A stretch of 64,000 bases of DNA from Pseudomonadota bacterium (GCA_005778355.1 SXON01000246.1:1-64000), one strand, 5' to 3'; shown: positions 51,070 to 60,530, counted from the stretch's first letter. Numbers and translations: made by a program. Notes: generated from the letters alone by a model not told the origin.

Positions 51070-53178
51070 TCAGTCCGCGGCGCCGTCGCAGTCGGCATCG
51101 ACTCCGTCGGCCAAGCTGTCGTTCGCACCCGGCTTCACGCGCCACAGGCGGTCGTTGCAGTCCGTCCCGCCGTAGGCGATGGCGTCGAAGCCGTCGTGAT
51201 CGGCGTCGTGGTCGGAGCCCCCGGAGCAGTCGCTGTCGACGCCGTCGTAGAACGGATCGTTACGGCCGGGGTTCACGGTCGGCGTGGAGTCATCACAATC
51301 GGTGCCCGAGAAGGCCGCGTCGTCGTAGCCGTCGCGGTCGCCGTCGTAGTCGGAGTCGCCACCGCAGTCCGCGTCGGTGCCGTCGTAGAGCACGTCCGGT
51401 GCGCCAGGCCACACCGAGGAGAGCAGGTCGTCGCAGTCGGCGCCGCCGAAGTCGGCCGACGGGAAGCCGTCGCCGTCGAGGTCGAAGTCGTTGGCACCAT
51501 CGCAATCAGCGTCGAGGCCGTCGTAGGGGTAGTCCACCACGCTCGGGTTCACCTCGGCGTTGATGTCGTCGCAGTCGCTGCCGCCGTGCTCCAGCGCGTC
51601 GATGCCGTCGCCGTCTTGGTCGTAGTCGCTCGCGCCGTCGCAATCGCTGTCGCGCCCGTCGTACCAGAGCTCACGGCTCTCGCAGCAGTCGTCGAAGGCC
51701 AGCCAGTCGGACGAGGAGCCCGCCATCGCGTCGGCCCGCTCTTCCAGCGCAGACATCAACTCGGCGAGGATGTCGGCGTCGACCGTCTCGTAGATGTCGG
51801 TGGCCTCGAACCGGTCGGTCGACAGGTCGTACACCGAGTAACTGCGGCAGGAGTTGAACCCGGTGTTGGCCACGAGCTTGTAGTCGCCCACGCGCACCGC
51901 CCCCGATCCCGTGGTCGCGCCGGTGCTGGCGCTCGTGCTGAACTTCTCGGTCCAGTTGGCCGTGCGGCTACCTTCGCCACCCACGAGGATCTCGGCCACC
52001 GAGATCGAGTCCTGGCCGATGTCGGTGCCCACCTCGTAGCCGCCGGTGTCGAGCCCGAGGAGATCGACGAGGGTGGCGTACAGGTCGACCACGTTGACCA
52101 GAGCGCCGGAGCTGCCGCCCACGTCGATGGTGTAGTCGACGTCCGTGGGCACCGCGCCGCCGGCCTCGATGGCGTCGGCCAGAGCCGCGCCGTCGGCGAA
52201 GATCAGCGGAATGCGGGCGCCCGACTCGAAGACCGAGCCCTTGCCACGCCCATCATCGAAGGAGCCCTCGGACACCTGGCGAGGCGTGCCGTTGTCGCCC
52301 ATGAACACCACCAGCGTGGCATCGGGGTCGGGGAGCCCGGCGAGGAGCTCGGCGATGGCGTCGTCGAGGCACTCGACCGCGAAGTCGTAGTCGGTGGCAT
52401 CGTCGCCGCTCGGGGTGCCACCGCAGGCGGTGACCGCGTCGGCCCAGGATGTGCCCGACCGGCCACCATTGCTCGTCGAATGCGGGAGGTTGTAGGAAAC
52501 CACGGCGAAGGCCCGGTTGCCCACGGAGTCCTGATCGGTCAGCCACTCGAGCGCGGACACCGTGGTTTCATCGGTAACCGAGGCGAGCTCATCGCTCGCC
52601 ATCGTGCTGTACCCAGAGGACATGCTCGAGTCGGCCAGAGACTCGACGTACAGCCACTCCTCGTAGCTGCGCGGCTCGCCGCCGGTGCTACCGCGGAAGG
52701 TGCCGAAGCCGGTGCGGATGGGGTACTCGGCGCGGTCGGAGGCCGCCGTCGAGGCGCTGCGAGGCGTGTCGGAGAGCACGCCCACGTGCCACTTGCCGAA
52801 AAGGGCCGTCTCCATCCCCTCTTGCTCGGCAAGCTGCTGGATGGTGACCGCCTCTTCGCTCAGCGAGGGCGAGGCGCTGGTGGCCACCGCGTCGCCCACG
52901 CCATTCCGGTAGGCAAACTGGCCGGAGTAGAGAGCGGCGCGCGATGGGGAGCAAACGGGCATCGCCCACGCATCGGTGAAACGCACGCCCGCGTCGGCGA
53001 GCAAGTCGATGTTCGGGGTGGACGGGCGCGTTTCCGAGGGGTTCGCCACGTCGCCGGCGTAGGCGCTCACCTTGTCGCTACCGAGGTCGTCGGCGATGAT
53101 GACGACCACGTGACGGTACTCGGCCGCCTCGACGGGCGCGGCGAGGAACACGGTCAGCAACGAGCTGGGGAGGAGCAC
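51070..53178 (-). CDS. exported sulfatase fused to C-terminal MopE-type repeats
   Basis: A 702-residue protein starting at GTG with a signal peptide (cut after about residue 18). Residues 22-480 are a type I sulfatase: metal-binding Asp 30-Asp 31 (IADDLG), the formylglycine motif CSPSR (Cys 76 to Arg 80), GKWHVG and the FMGDNG metal site. It should hydrolyse sulfate esters after cysteine-to-formylglycine conversion; no converting enzyme is in the window. From about 500 onward come five Asp/Cys MopE-type units (YDGxDxDCDGxxD...DCDD), giving a calcium-rigidified stalk. The downstream position after an arylsulfotransferase-like gene and a multiheme cytochrome suggests a shared envelope pathway. 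Confidence 0.88.
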   Translation of the reverse strand: MLLPSSLLTVFLAAPVEAAEYRHVVVIIADDLGSDKVSAYAGDVANPSETRPSTPNIDLLADAGVRFTDAWAMPVCSPSRAALYSGQFAYRNGVGDAVATSASPSLSEEAVTIQQLAEQEGMETALFGKWHVGVLSDTPRSASTAASDRAEYPIRTGFGTFRGSTGGEPRSYEEWLYVESLADSSMSSGYSTMASDELASVTDETTVSALEWLTDQDSVGNRAFAVVSYNLPHSTSNGGRSGTSWADAVTACGGTPSGDDATDYDFAVECLDDAIAELLAGLPDPDATLVVFMGDNGTPRQVSEGSFDDGRGKGSVFESGARIPLIFADGAALADAIEAGGAVPTDVDYTIDVGGSSGALVNVVDLYATLVDLLGLDTGGYEVGTDIGQDSISVAEILVGGEGSRTANWTEKFSTSASTGATTGSGAVRVGDYKLVANTGFNSCRSYSVYDLSTDRFEATDIYETVDADILAELMSALEERADAMAGSSSDWLAFDDCCESRELWYDGRDSDCDGASDYDQDGDGIDALEHGGSDCDDINAEVNPSVVDYPYDGLDADCDGANDFDLDGDGFPSADFGGADCDDLLSSVWPGAPDVLYDGTDADCGGDSDYDGDRDGYDDAAFSGTDCDDSTPTVNPGRNDPFYDGVDSDCSGGSDHDADHDGFDAIAYGGTDCNDRLWRVKPGANDSLADGVDADCDGAAD

Positions 53179-53184
53179 TTGACA

Positions 53185-53190
53185 AGGCTA
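53185..53190 (-). promoter_or_regulatory. TAGCCT -10 element, leaderless-type
   Basis: On the minus strand TAGCCT is followed by six nucleotides and the GTG start of the sulfatase gene. It lies in the 43-bp gap after the cytochrome gene and could give the sulfatase its own transcript in addition to read-through. Confidence 0.35.
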
Positions 53191-53221
53191 CCACAACTGC
53201 GATCCCAGAATGTAGTTGTCG

Positions 53222-54802
53222 CTACTGTCCTGGAGGCTCACCCAACAGTTTTAGCGCCCGCGATCCGATAGCGCTCCCAGGTTCTACCTGGAGCAGGGCG
53301 CGGAAGGCGGTCACGGCCTCGCCGCGGCGCCCCGCCGCAGCGTGAAGCCGACCCAGCGCCAGGTGGTTCCCGGGCACGTCGCCGTCGCAAGCGGCGAGTT
53401 GCGCGTACTCGGCGACAACGGCGTCGTAGTCTTGCTTGACGAGCGATACGTCGCCGCCGGCGGTGACGAAGGCCTCGACAGCGGCGAAGCGCACCGCGCG
53501 CACCGCGTCGCGGAGGAGCGCGCCGGGGATCGCCGGGGCACCCCACGCGCCGAGCGTGGTGGCGACCTCGGCCCGGACCAGCGCGTCGGGGTCACGAGAA
53601 AGCGAGCCGAGGCGTGTCAACTCGGGCCCGGACGGCGCGTAACGGCGGAGGTACGCGGCCGCAGTGGCGCGCGCGAAGGCGGGCGCGCCCGTGCCGGCGA
53701 CGATTTGCATCAGGCTCTCCCGGGCCGACTCGTCGCCCACGCGGGCCGCGCGGAAGACCTCGACGTTGGCCTCGCGGCCAGGAACCTTGAAGCCGTGGTC
53801 GTGACGCACATGAACGCCCATGAACGTGGCGGTGGGCATATGGCAGCCCACACAATCGGCCTCCACACCGTGGTTCTCGGTGGCGGGCGGCGCGCTGTGA
53901 CAGGCGCGACAGCGATCATTCCCCGGAGGCGCGCCCCCGTGCGGATCGTGGCAGTCCGTGCAGCGCACGCCCTTGGCCGCCATCTTCGACTGGGCCCAGG
54001 ATCCCCATTCGAAGCCCTCGACGGGCGCGACGAGTCGACCATCGGCGCCGAATGCCGTGGAATCTCCCACCGCCGGCCGGAACTGGTCGAGGAAGGCCTT
54101 GCCCGGAGCGGCGTCGCAGGCGAGCGGACGCCGGAGGCTGTGGCAGCCGCTGCACGTATCGAGCTGCGCTCGGGCGTCGCGAGCGGCCCGCGGAGGACTG
54201 CCGTGGCAGGCCACGCAGCCGACGCCCTCGGCCAACCACTCGCTCGCGTAGCTGTGCGTGCCGATGTCAAAACCCTTGTCAAACCCAGTGACATGGCAGG
54301 TCGCGCACTGGTGGTTCCAGGTGCCGGCCAGCCCGGCCCAGTGGAGCTCTTCCCCTGGATCGGCCTCGGCGCCGTCGGGCGCGGGGTCGAACCACTGGCC
54401 CCGTGCCACGTCGAAGGCGATCGGCGCGACGAGAAGCCTCCCACCGGGGCCGTCCAGCAGGTACTGCTGCAGCGGCGTCACGCCGATGGTGGCGATGACA
54501 GCGTACTGACTGTCTCCCGCGCCGTCCTTGACGCGGACGACTGGCTGACCGTCGGCCAACTCCACGGTGGCGACGAGCTCCCCCCCCTGCACGCGCTGGC
54601 CCGCGAAGCGGGAGGGGTCCACCACCGTCGACTGCGCCCGGGCGTGGTGAGACTCGGCCCAGCGCGCCGCCTCCTCCGCGTGACAACTCGCGCAGTCCGC
54701 ATGGGTGTCGGCGTGGGGATCGGCGGCCGCCGGCCCCGGGGGAGGCGCCGACTCATCGCACGCGAGGGCGAAGGCGATGGCGCTAGTGGCGAGCCGACGC
54801 AT
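53222..54802 (-). CDS. multiheme cytochrome c (seven CxxCH) lipoprotein with HEAT/TPR-like C-terminus
   Basis: A 526-residue predicted lipoprotein (AFALAC, Cys 15). Seven CxxCH heme sites lie at 37-41, 166-170, 196-200, 217-221, 281-285, 298-302 and 317-321. Extra histidines (HHARAQ, HDPHGG, HVRHDHGF) could be distal ligands. The C-terminal 180 residues are helical: HEAT-like units (RDPDALVRAEVATTLGAWG) and then a TPR-like pair. The N-terminal part is of the cytochrome c554/NrfA-like type seen in periplasmic electron carriers. It probably moves electrons in the envelope; the partner is not known. The gene starts 12 bp after the upstream arylsulfotransferase-like stop. Confidence 0.88.
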   Translation of the reverse strand: MRRLATSAIAFALACDESAPPPGPAAADPHADTHADCASCHAEEAARWAESHHARAQSTVVDPSRFAGQRVQGGELVATVELADGQPVVRVKDGAGDSQYAVIATIGVTPLQQYLLDGPGGRLLVAPIAFDVARGQWFDPAPDGAEADPGEELHWAGLAGTWNHQCATCHVTGFDKGFDIGTHSYASEWLAEGVGCVACHGSPPRAARDARAQLDTCSGCHSLRRPLACDAAPGKAFLDQFRPAVGDSTAFGADGRLVAPVEGFEWGSWAQSKMAAKGVRCTDCHDPHGGAPPGNDRCRACHSAPPATENHGVEADCVGCHMPTATFMGVHVRHDHGFKVPGREANVEVFRAARVGDESARESLMQIVAGTGAPAFARATAAAYLRRYAPSGPELTRLGSLSRDPDALVRAEVATTLGAWGAPAIPGALLRDAVRAVRFAAVEAFVTAGGDVSLVKQDYDAVVAEYAQLAACDGDVPGNHLALGRLHAAAGRRGEAVTAFRALLQVEPGSAIGSRALKLLGEPPGQ

Positions 54803-54814
54803 CGCCTCCGCGTT

Positions 54815-56143
54815 CTACCGCAACTCCACCTGTCCCGGGAAGGCGTCGTGGTGCTCCACGTAGCCAAAGGCACTGCCCATGGGCAGCGAAGTCGACGAGC
54901 CGAGGGTGCCGTTCGAATCAAAGCCGTCGAGCAGGCCCGAGGTCGACCAGGACACGATCGTCGAGTCGTTGTCGGGCACCTGGACGTCGCCCATGGCGTA
55001 CACGAAGACCGGCGGATCGTGCGCCATCTCGTTGACCAGCGTGGCAGCCTGCGCGCCAGCGTCGAGCGCCAAGGTGATCACGCGCGAAGTCTGGTCGCTC
55101 CCCTCGCGATTGTCGTGGAGGCGAATGCCCCCGTCGACGAAGTCCCAGCCGTGCTGGTTCTGAAAGCTGGCATCGGCGCCGAACGACCACTCGGAGAGGA
55201 ACCCCCCGATCCGGTCGAGGGTCTCGCCGCTGTCGCGCTCGACCACCGCGATGCTGCTGACATCGCGGAGCCCGATCCACCAGTTGTCGGTGGCCTCGTC
55301 GTGACGCAAGACGTTGCCACGCACCGAGTTCTTCTCGGGTTCGGCTTCGTTGTAGTTATCGCCCCAGTACCCGTCACGGGAGTCCCAGAGCTCGGTGACG
55401 GCGCCATTCGGGCTCACCTCGGCGATCCCGGCGCCGAGGCCCACGTTCGCCGAGTCACCGAGCATATAGCTGGTGATGATCCCCAACGTGCCGTCGTCGA
55501 GCACCATGAAGTCGTGACTCGGATGCAACTCGCCACTGACGCGCTCGAACTCGCCCGTCCAGCTGATGCGCGCCACGTAGGCGTCGGTGCCGCCGTCGCT
55601 GTCTTGCTCCCAGAGGATGTACACGCCTCCGCCGTCGGGAGCCACGCGCGTGCGGTACAGGACGCCAGGATCAGTGAGGTAATACCAACGGATATTGCCT
55701 TCCTCGTCCACCACGAGCGAGGCGCCAGCGCCCCCCATGATCGAGGTGGCGACGATGCCGTCCCACGGTGCCGTCCCGGTGGTGTCCAGCTCGGGTAGCG
55801 TGGTGGGCAGGGGCTCGGTGTCGAAGGTGCATGAGGCCAGCTCGTTGCCATCGGCGTCGACCAACTTCGCGAAATTGACGGCGTCGGGGGTCACGCCCAC
55901 CAGCGTGGCCTGCTGCTCGCCGTCGCCGCGCCAGTCGGTGGCCAAGAGCGCACCGCGGTTGTCGTGGATCTCGAGCCGAGTGTCCCGGTCGGACTGGCCC
56001 GGCCACGAGGCCTCCGCCACGGTGACCACGTCGGCAGAGGGCGCAATGGCGACCCCGCCCTCGCCGCATTCGACCTCCGGAATGACGCCATCCTCGGCAC
56101 CGGTGCAACCGACGGCCGCCAACAGTCCACTCAGAATCTGCAT
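54815..56143 (-). CDS. arylsulfotransferase (ASST)-like lipoprotein
   Basis: A 442-residue predicted lipoprotein (MQILSGLLAAVGC, Cys 13). The propeller pattern fits the bacterial arylsulfotransferase family: LHPSHDFMVLDDGTLG supplies a conserved histidine, and NQHGWDFVDGGIRLHDN resembles the family's QHDA/FDN block. Classical ASSTs move sulfate between phenols in the periplasm without PAPS. Whether the catalytic histidine is in place cannot be decided by eye. ATG 56143 gives the lipobox; the frame is open further upstream without a signal. It is the first gene of the operon with the cytochrome and sulfatase. Confidence 0.7.
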   Translation of the reverse strand: MQILSGLLAAVGCTGAEDGVIPEVECGEGGVAIAPSADVVTVAEASWPGQSDRDTRLEIHDNRGALLATDWRGDGEQQATLVGVTPDAVNFAKLVDADGNELASCTFDTEPLPTTLPELDTTGTAPWDGIVATSIMGGAGASLVVDEEGNIRWYYLTDPGVLYRTRVAPDGGGVYILWEQDSDGGTDAYVARISWTGEFERVSGELHPSHDFMVLDDGTLGIITSYMLGDSANVGLGAGIAEVSPNGAVTELWDSRDGYWGDNYNEAEPEKNSVRGNVLRHDEATDNWWIGLRDVSSIAVVERDSGETLDRIGGFLSEWSFGADASFQNQHGWDFVDGGIRLHDNREGSDQTSRVITLALDAGAQAATLVNEMAHDPPVFVYAMGDVQVPDNDSTIVSWSTSGLLDGFDSNGTLGSSTSLPMGSAFGYVEHHDAFPGQVELR

Positions 56144-56149
56144 CGTCTT

Positions 56150-56155
56150 ACCATA
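56150..56155 (-). promoter_or_regulatory. TATGGT -10 element, leaderless-type
   Basis: On the minus strand TATGGT is followed by six nucleotides and the ATG of the arylsulfotransferase-like gene, the first gene of its operon. No Shine-Dalgarno is visible. Confidence 0.45.
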
Positions 56156-56251
56156 GCCCAGCCTGTGGGGAGGCGCCCTCAGGGGTGGCGGCCCCGCCAT
56201 CGGTCGAGTGGCTGATAGGCCGCTCGCCCGACCTTGAGTAAACCCTGGGTC

Positions 56252-57841
56252 ATGACGACCCCGGCCAGCCCGCTCTCCGGAGGCCCGCTTCCTGGCGGTG
56301 ATCTGGGCACCATCGTCGAGGCCTTCCTCGCGCTGGATGGCCGACCCGGCGCGTGGATGCAGGTCGGTCCTGCGGGCACCCCGCGCGCCTACACCGGCAG
56401 CCAGGTGGTGGAGCTGGCCCGCCGCTGGCGGCGCGCCCTGCAGGAGGCCGGCGTGCGCCCCGGAAGTCGCGTGGCGATCCTGCTGCCGAACGACGAACGC
56501 TTCGTCGGTGCCTTCTTCGGCACGCTACTCGCCGGTGCCGCCGCGGTGCCTCTGGCCTGGCCGGCGACCACCCTCGACGCGCGCCGCGTGGTGGCCCTGC
56601 GGCCGCTCGTGGAGGCCGCCGACGCCGCGGTGATCGTCACCGACGAGGCGCTGGCCGACCACTTCCCCGTGCGCGCGGTCACGCATCCCGACAGCGTGGC
56701 GGTGGGCCACGACGTGCTGCCCCGCCACGGCGACACCGCCTTCATCCAGTACACCAGCGGCAGCCTCGGCCGCCCCAAGGGCGCGGTCATCACCCACCGG
56801 GCTGCCGCCGCCTGCGTGCGCGCCATGGGGCACGCGGTGGGGGCATCCGAGGCCGACATCGGAGTGAGCTGGCTCCCGCTCTTCCACGACATGGGCCTCG
56901 TGGGCGGCCTGCTCACCCCCGTGGCCTTCCGCTTCCCGATTACCCTCCTCTCCCCGGGCGAGTTCCTGCTTCACCCCGGGCGCTGGCTCGACCGGGCCGC
57001 CGCCGAGGGCATCACCACTGCCGCCGCGCCCGACTTCGCCTGGCGCCTTTGCACCCGCCGGGTCGCTTCCGTGCGCGGCAGCCTCAATTCCTGGCGCGTG
57101 GCCATCTCCGGCGCCGAGCCCGTCCATCGCACCACTCTGGACGCCTTCATCGCCAAGTTCGGCGCACACGGGTTTGGTCCCGACACCTTCCGCCCCGCCT
57201 ACGGCCTCGCGGAGAACACCCTCGCCGCCTGCATCTACGACCCCTCCCGGCCGGGCGACGACGCCACTGTACACGGTCGCCACATCCCGAGCGTGGGCGC
57301 CCCGATCGTGGGCAACGAGATTCGAGTGGTCGATGCCGAGGGGCATGATTGTCTGGAGGGACAGGAGGGAGAGATCTGCCTCCGGAGCGCCTCTTTGATG
57401 AGCGGCTACTTCCGCGACGAGAGTGGGACGGCGGCGGCGCTGGTCGACGGCTGGCTCCGCACCGGCGACCTGGGGGTGATCACCGGGGGACAGCTCCACG
57501 TCTCCGGTCGCGCCAAGGAGTTGGTCATCCAGAACGGCTCCAAGTTCCACCCCTACGACATCGAGCGCGTGGCCACCGACGCCGTCGATGCCACCGTCGC
57601 CGGCGCGGCCGCCTTCGTGCTCCCCACGGACGAGGGCGAGATCCTCGTGCTCGCCGCCGAGGTGCCGGCGAGCAAGGCCGAGGGCGCGGATCGGCGCATC
57701 CGCGGCGCCGTCCTCGAGGCGCTGGGCGTGCGCATCGACCGCATCGTGGTGGTGGCCCCGGGCGCCCTGCCCCGAACCTCCAGCGGGAAGATTCGCCGCG
57801 TCGATGTCCCGCAGTTCGTCGAGGGCAGCCATGGCGCCTGA
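56252..57841 (+). CDS. fatty acyl-AMP ligase (FAAL-type)
   Basis: A 529-residue member of the adenylate-forming superfamily. Motifs: P-loop YTSGSLGRPKGA (167-178), the FAAL-typical SWLPLFHDMGLVGGLL (206-221), PAYGLAENT (315-323), DGWLRTGDLG (399-408), NGSKFHPYDIE (428-438) and the C-terminal catalytic lysine in SSGKIRR (Lys 513). The HDMGL and NGxxxxPxDIE motifs favour FAALs over acyl-CoA ligases: they activate a fatty acid as acyl-AMP and load it on a carrier protein. The carrier encoded two genes downstream is the obvious acceptor. The start is ATG 56252, preceded by TAAACC seven nt upstream. It overlaps the SDR gene by 11 bp. Confidence 0.88.
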   Translation: MTTPASPLSGGPLPGGDLGTIVEAFLALDGRPGAWMQVGPAGTPRAYTGSQVVELARRWRRALQEAGVRPGSRVAILLPNDERFVGAFFGTLLAGAAAVPLAWPATTLDARRVVALRPLVEAADAAVIVTDEALADHFPVRAVTHPDSVAVGHDVLPRHGDTAFIQYTSGSLGRPKGAVITHRAAAACVRAMGHAVGASEADIGVSWLPLFHDMGLVGGLLTPVAFRFPITLLSPGEFLLHPGRWLDRAAAEGITTAAAPDFAWRLCTRRVASVRGSLNSWRVAISGAEPVHRTTLDAFIAKFGAHGFGPDTFRPAYGLAENTLAACIYDPSRPGDDATVHGRHIPSVGAPIVGNEIRVVDAEGHDCLEGQEGEICLRSASLMSGYFRDESGTAAALVDGWLRTGDLGVITGGQLHVSGRAKELVIQNGSKFHPYDIERVATDAVDATVAGAAAFVLPTDEGEILVLAAEVPASKAEGADRRIRGAVLEALGVRIDRIVVVAPGALPRTSSGKIRRVDVPQFVEGSHGA

Positions 57842-58832
57842 GGTGCTCGTGCTCGGGAGCAACGGCTTCATCGGGCTGCACGTGGTCGACGCGCTGCGCG
57901 CCGAGAGCGTGGAACCGCGCTGCGGGCGTCGTCCCCGGTCGAACGTACTCGGCCTACGCAGCCGCAAGGCGCGGATGGTCCACGCCGATCTCGACGATCC
58001 CGCCTCGCTCGACGCCGCGATGCAGGGCGTCGACACCGTGGTGCATCTCGCCGGGCACTACCCGCGCACGAGCACCGACCGCCCCGGCACCCTCGCCCTC
58101 GGCGAACGACAGAGCCGAGCGGTGATCGCGGCGGCACACCGGTCGCGCGTGTCGCGACTGGTGTACGTGTCGTCGACCGCCACGGTCGCCCCGCGCCGCG
58201 ACGGTCCGTCGAGCGAGAACGACCGCTTCAAGGCCGCTCCCGGCCACGGCCTCTACCACGATCTCAAGTGGACGATGGAGTCGATCTTCGAGGGCGCGGC
58301 CGATCTCGATGTCCGAATCGCGCTCCCCGCAGGTTGCATCGGCCCGGGCGACCTCCGGCTCGGCACCTCGGCGCTGATCGTGGCCCTGGCCCGGGGCGAC
58401 GACCCCCCTCACCCCGACGGTATCGTGTCGCTGGTCGACCCCCGCGACGCGGGGCAGGGCATCGCCCGGATGGCGCTGCGCGCGAATGCGCCGCGGCGGG
58501 TGATCCTGTCGCAGTCGAGCGTTCCACTCCACGGCCTGCTCAGCGTCCTGTCGCGACGCTACGGGGTGAAGGAACCCTGCGCGCCCATGGCGGCGAAGGT
58601 GGCCAAGGCTCTGGCCGACGACGCCGAGCATCAGGCCGTCGCGACCCACACGCGACCGCGAATGGTGCGCGAGATCGTCGACCTGGTGATCCACGGGGTG
58701 CCCCTCGCCGGCGACCTCGCCGAGCAGAGCCTCGGCGTTCGCTACCGCCCTTTCTCCGACTCCCTCGCCGACTTCGAAGCCTGGGCCTCCCGCCTCGGTT
58801 TCTTCCCCACGCCTCCGGAGGCTCGCCCGTGA
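57831..58832 (+). CDS. NAD(P)-dependent epimerase/dehydrogenase (extended SDR)
   Basis: A 333-residue extended SDR. Dinucleotide motif GSNGFIG (9-15), an ADLDDPASL loop, serine in YVSSTATV, and the Tyr-x3-Lys pair in LYHDLK. The pattern AGHYPRTSTDRPG and VSLVDPRDAGQG are typical of the 3-beta-HSD/dihydroflavonol-reductase branch, which reduces ketones or oxidises secondary alcohols. Within this operon it could act on an oxygenated acyl chain. ATG 57831 lies inside the ligase gene; the stop overlaps the ACP start as GTGA. Confidence 0.85.
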   Translation: MAPEVLVLGSNGFIGLHVVDALRAESVEPRCGRRPRSNVLGLRSRKARMVHADLDDPASLDAAMQGVDTVVHLAGHYPRTSTDRPGTLALGERQSRAVIAAAHRSRVSRLVYVSSTATVAPRRDGPSSENDRFKAAPGHGLYHDLKWTMESIFEGAADLDVRIALPAGCIGPGDLRLGTSALIVALARGDDPPHPDGIVSLVDPRDAGQGIARMALRANAPRRVILSQSSVPLHGLLSVLSRRYGVKEPCAPMAAKVAKALADDAEHQAVATHTRPRMVREIVDLVIHGVPLAGDLAEQSLGVRYRPFSDSLADFEAWASRLGFFPTPPEARP

Positions 58833-59077
58833 TCGCTCCCGCAACCGAAGCCCGCATCTACAAGATCCTCAGCGACCTCTCGGCCGTGCCCCAGCAGCAA
58901 ATCAAGCGCGGTGATCGGCTGCGCGAAGACCTCGGTCTCGACTCGGTTTCCTCCATGGAACTGGTGTCGATGCTCAGCGAGGAGTTCTCCATCGACGTGG
59001 AGCTGGAAGAGGCCGTCCGCATCACCGACGTGGCCGGGCTCCTGGCCCTGGCGGAGAACCGGATTGGCGATGCTTGA
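58829..59077 (+). CDS. acyl carrier protein
   Basis: An 82-residue four-helix carrier protein. The phosphopantetheine attachment site is Ser 39 in EDLGLDSVSSMEL, and the acidic helix II continues with EEFSIDVELEE. The GTG start at 58829 overlaps the upstream stop and has GGAGG 7 nt upstream. It is expected to carry the acyl chain activated by the adjacent fatty acyl-AMP ligase, holding it for the dehydrogenase and possibly the radical SAM enzymes. No phosphopantetheinyl transferase is in the window. The 3' end overlaps the dehydrogenase gene by 8 bp. Confidence 0.92.
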   Translation: MIAPATEARIYKILSDLSAVPQQQIKRGDRLREDLGLDSVSSMELVSMLSEEFSIDVELEEAVRITDVAGLLALAENRIGDA

Positions 59078-60530
59078 CAGCGCCACGGTGCCGTTGGCCG
59101 TCGAACGCCCGTCGCTGGCGGCGCTCGCGCCCCCGGGCGAGCGCGAGGTGGTCGAGGCGATCGTCGATCCCCTCGAGCGTTTCTGTCGCGACCGCATCGA
59201 TCCTCGGGACAACGACCATCGCAAGTCGATCCCCACGGCCGTGCTCGACGGCTTGCGCGAGATGGGCCTCTTCGGCCTGTCGCTGCCGGAGACGCACGGC
59301 GGCGCCGGCCTCGGCCTCTGGGCCACCGGCAGCATCGCGGCGATCATCGCGCGCCGCGATCGCTCGGTGGCCACGACCCTCGGCCTGCACCTCGGTCTCG
59401 GCACCCGGGGACTGGTTCGCTACGGCAGCGCCGAGCAGCAAGATCGTTATCTGCCGCGCCTCGCGAGCGGCGAGATCCTCGCCGCCTTCGCCACCACCGA
59501 GCCGGCCGCGGGGAGCGACCTCAGCGCGCTCCGCTGCACGTTGTCGGAGACCGGGGGCGCCCTGTCACTCCGCGGCCAGAAGTGCTTCGTCACCAATGGC
59601 GGTCTCGCCTCGCTCTTCACCGTGTCGACCCGTAGCCCCGGTCTCGGGGGCGCGCGCCGGGGCCAGACCCTCGTGCTCGTCGAGCGCGACGACGTGGGCG
59701 TGTGTGTGGGGGCGGAGGAAGACAAGCTCGGCCTTCGCGCCTCGTCCACCACGATGCTCGACTTCGACGACGTGGCGCTCGGCGCCGGCCGCATCCTCGG
59801 CCCCGTGGGACAAGGCGCCCACTGTCTCCAACACATCCTCGCCTACGGCCGCACGGTCATGGCCTTTGGGTGCACCGGCACCGCCCACGCCGCCCTCGCC
59901 GCCACGCGAACCCACTGCTCGGTGCGCGTGCAGTTCGGCCGCACGCTCGACCAGCTCGCCATGGTGCGCGAGCAGCTCGCCGACATGGCCGCCAAGCTCT
60001 TCGCCATCGAGGCGCTGGTGCGCTGGGCGGCGAGCGACGAGTCGAAGCTCGAGTGGCGCTCGCTCGCGGCGAAGGTGCTGGCGAGCGACCTCAGCGGCGA
60101 GATCGTCGACACCGCGCTCCAGTTGCATGGGGGCTACGGCTTCATCGAGGAGACCGGCATCGCGCTCCTCGCCCGCGACGCGCGCATCACGCGCATCTTC
60201 GAGGGGGCCAACGACGTGCTCCGCGTGCACCGCGGCCTGTTTGCCGTGGGACAGGCTCCCGAGGGGCCCCAGGCCGCCCGCTGTCGCGACGCTATCGCCG
60301 AGGCCCGCGCCCGCCTCGGTGCGCGACTGCTCGGCGACCACGTGACGCTGCATCGGCTCGGCAGCATGGCGATGCTCGCCGATGCCTCCACCGCCACGTT
60401 GCAACGCGCCGACGACGAGGGCACCCCCGAGGCCCGCGCGCTCGCCGCTCGCTGGCTCCGCCTGTCGCTCAGCTACGCGCCCACCGTGGCCGACGACACC
60501 ACCGCGCTCTGTCTTGGAGGCGAGTCGTGA
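59070..60530 (+). CDS. acyl-CoA (acyl-ACP) dehydrogenase homologue
   Basis: A 486-residue member of the acyl-CoA dehydrogenase family, longer than typical short-chain members by about 100 residues at the C-terminus. FAD-site motifs ATTEPAAGSD (141-150), QFGRTL (288-293) and QLHGGYGFIEE (351-361) are intact, and the catalytic base Glu 378 is in FEGAND. It would introduce an alpha,beta double bond. The immediate linkage to an acyl carrier protein and a fatty acyl-AMP ligase suggests that the substrate is ACP-bound and not a CoA thioester, a known variation in natural-product pathways. No electron-transfer flavoprotein gene is near. Confidence 0.9.
   Translation: MLDSATVPLAVERPSLAALAPPGEREVVEAIVDPLERFCRDRIDPRDNDHRKSIPTAVLDGLREMGLFGLSLPETHGGAGLGLWATGSIAAIIARRDRSVATTLGLHLGLGTRGLVRYGSAEQQDRYLPRLASGEILAAFATTEPAAGSDLSALRCTLSETGGALSLRGQKCFVTNGGLASLFTVSTRSPGLGGARRGQTLVLVERDDVGVCVGAEEDKLGLRASSTTMLDFDDVALGAGRILGPVGQGAHCLQHILAYGRTVMAFGCTGTAHAALAATRTHCSVRVQFGRTLDQLAMVREQLADMAAKLFAIEALVRWAASDESKLEWRSLAAKVLASDLSGEIVDTALQLHGGYGFIEETGIALLARDARITRIFEGANDVLRVHRGLFAVGQAPEGPQAARCRDAIAEARARLGARLLGDHVTLHRLGSMAMLADASTATLQRADDEGTPEARALAARWLRLSLSYAPTVADDTTALCLGGES

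Noticed and set aside
53342..55798. An 818-codon plus-strand frame across the cytochrome and arylsulfotransferase-like genes
   Set aside because: It spans two real genes on the other strand with CxxCH and propeller motifs and has no recognisable domain itself.
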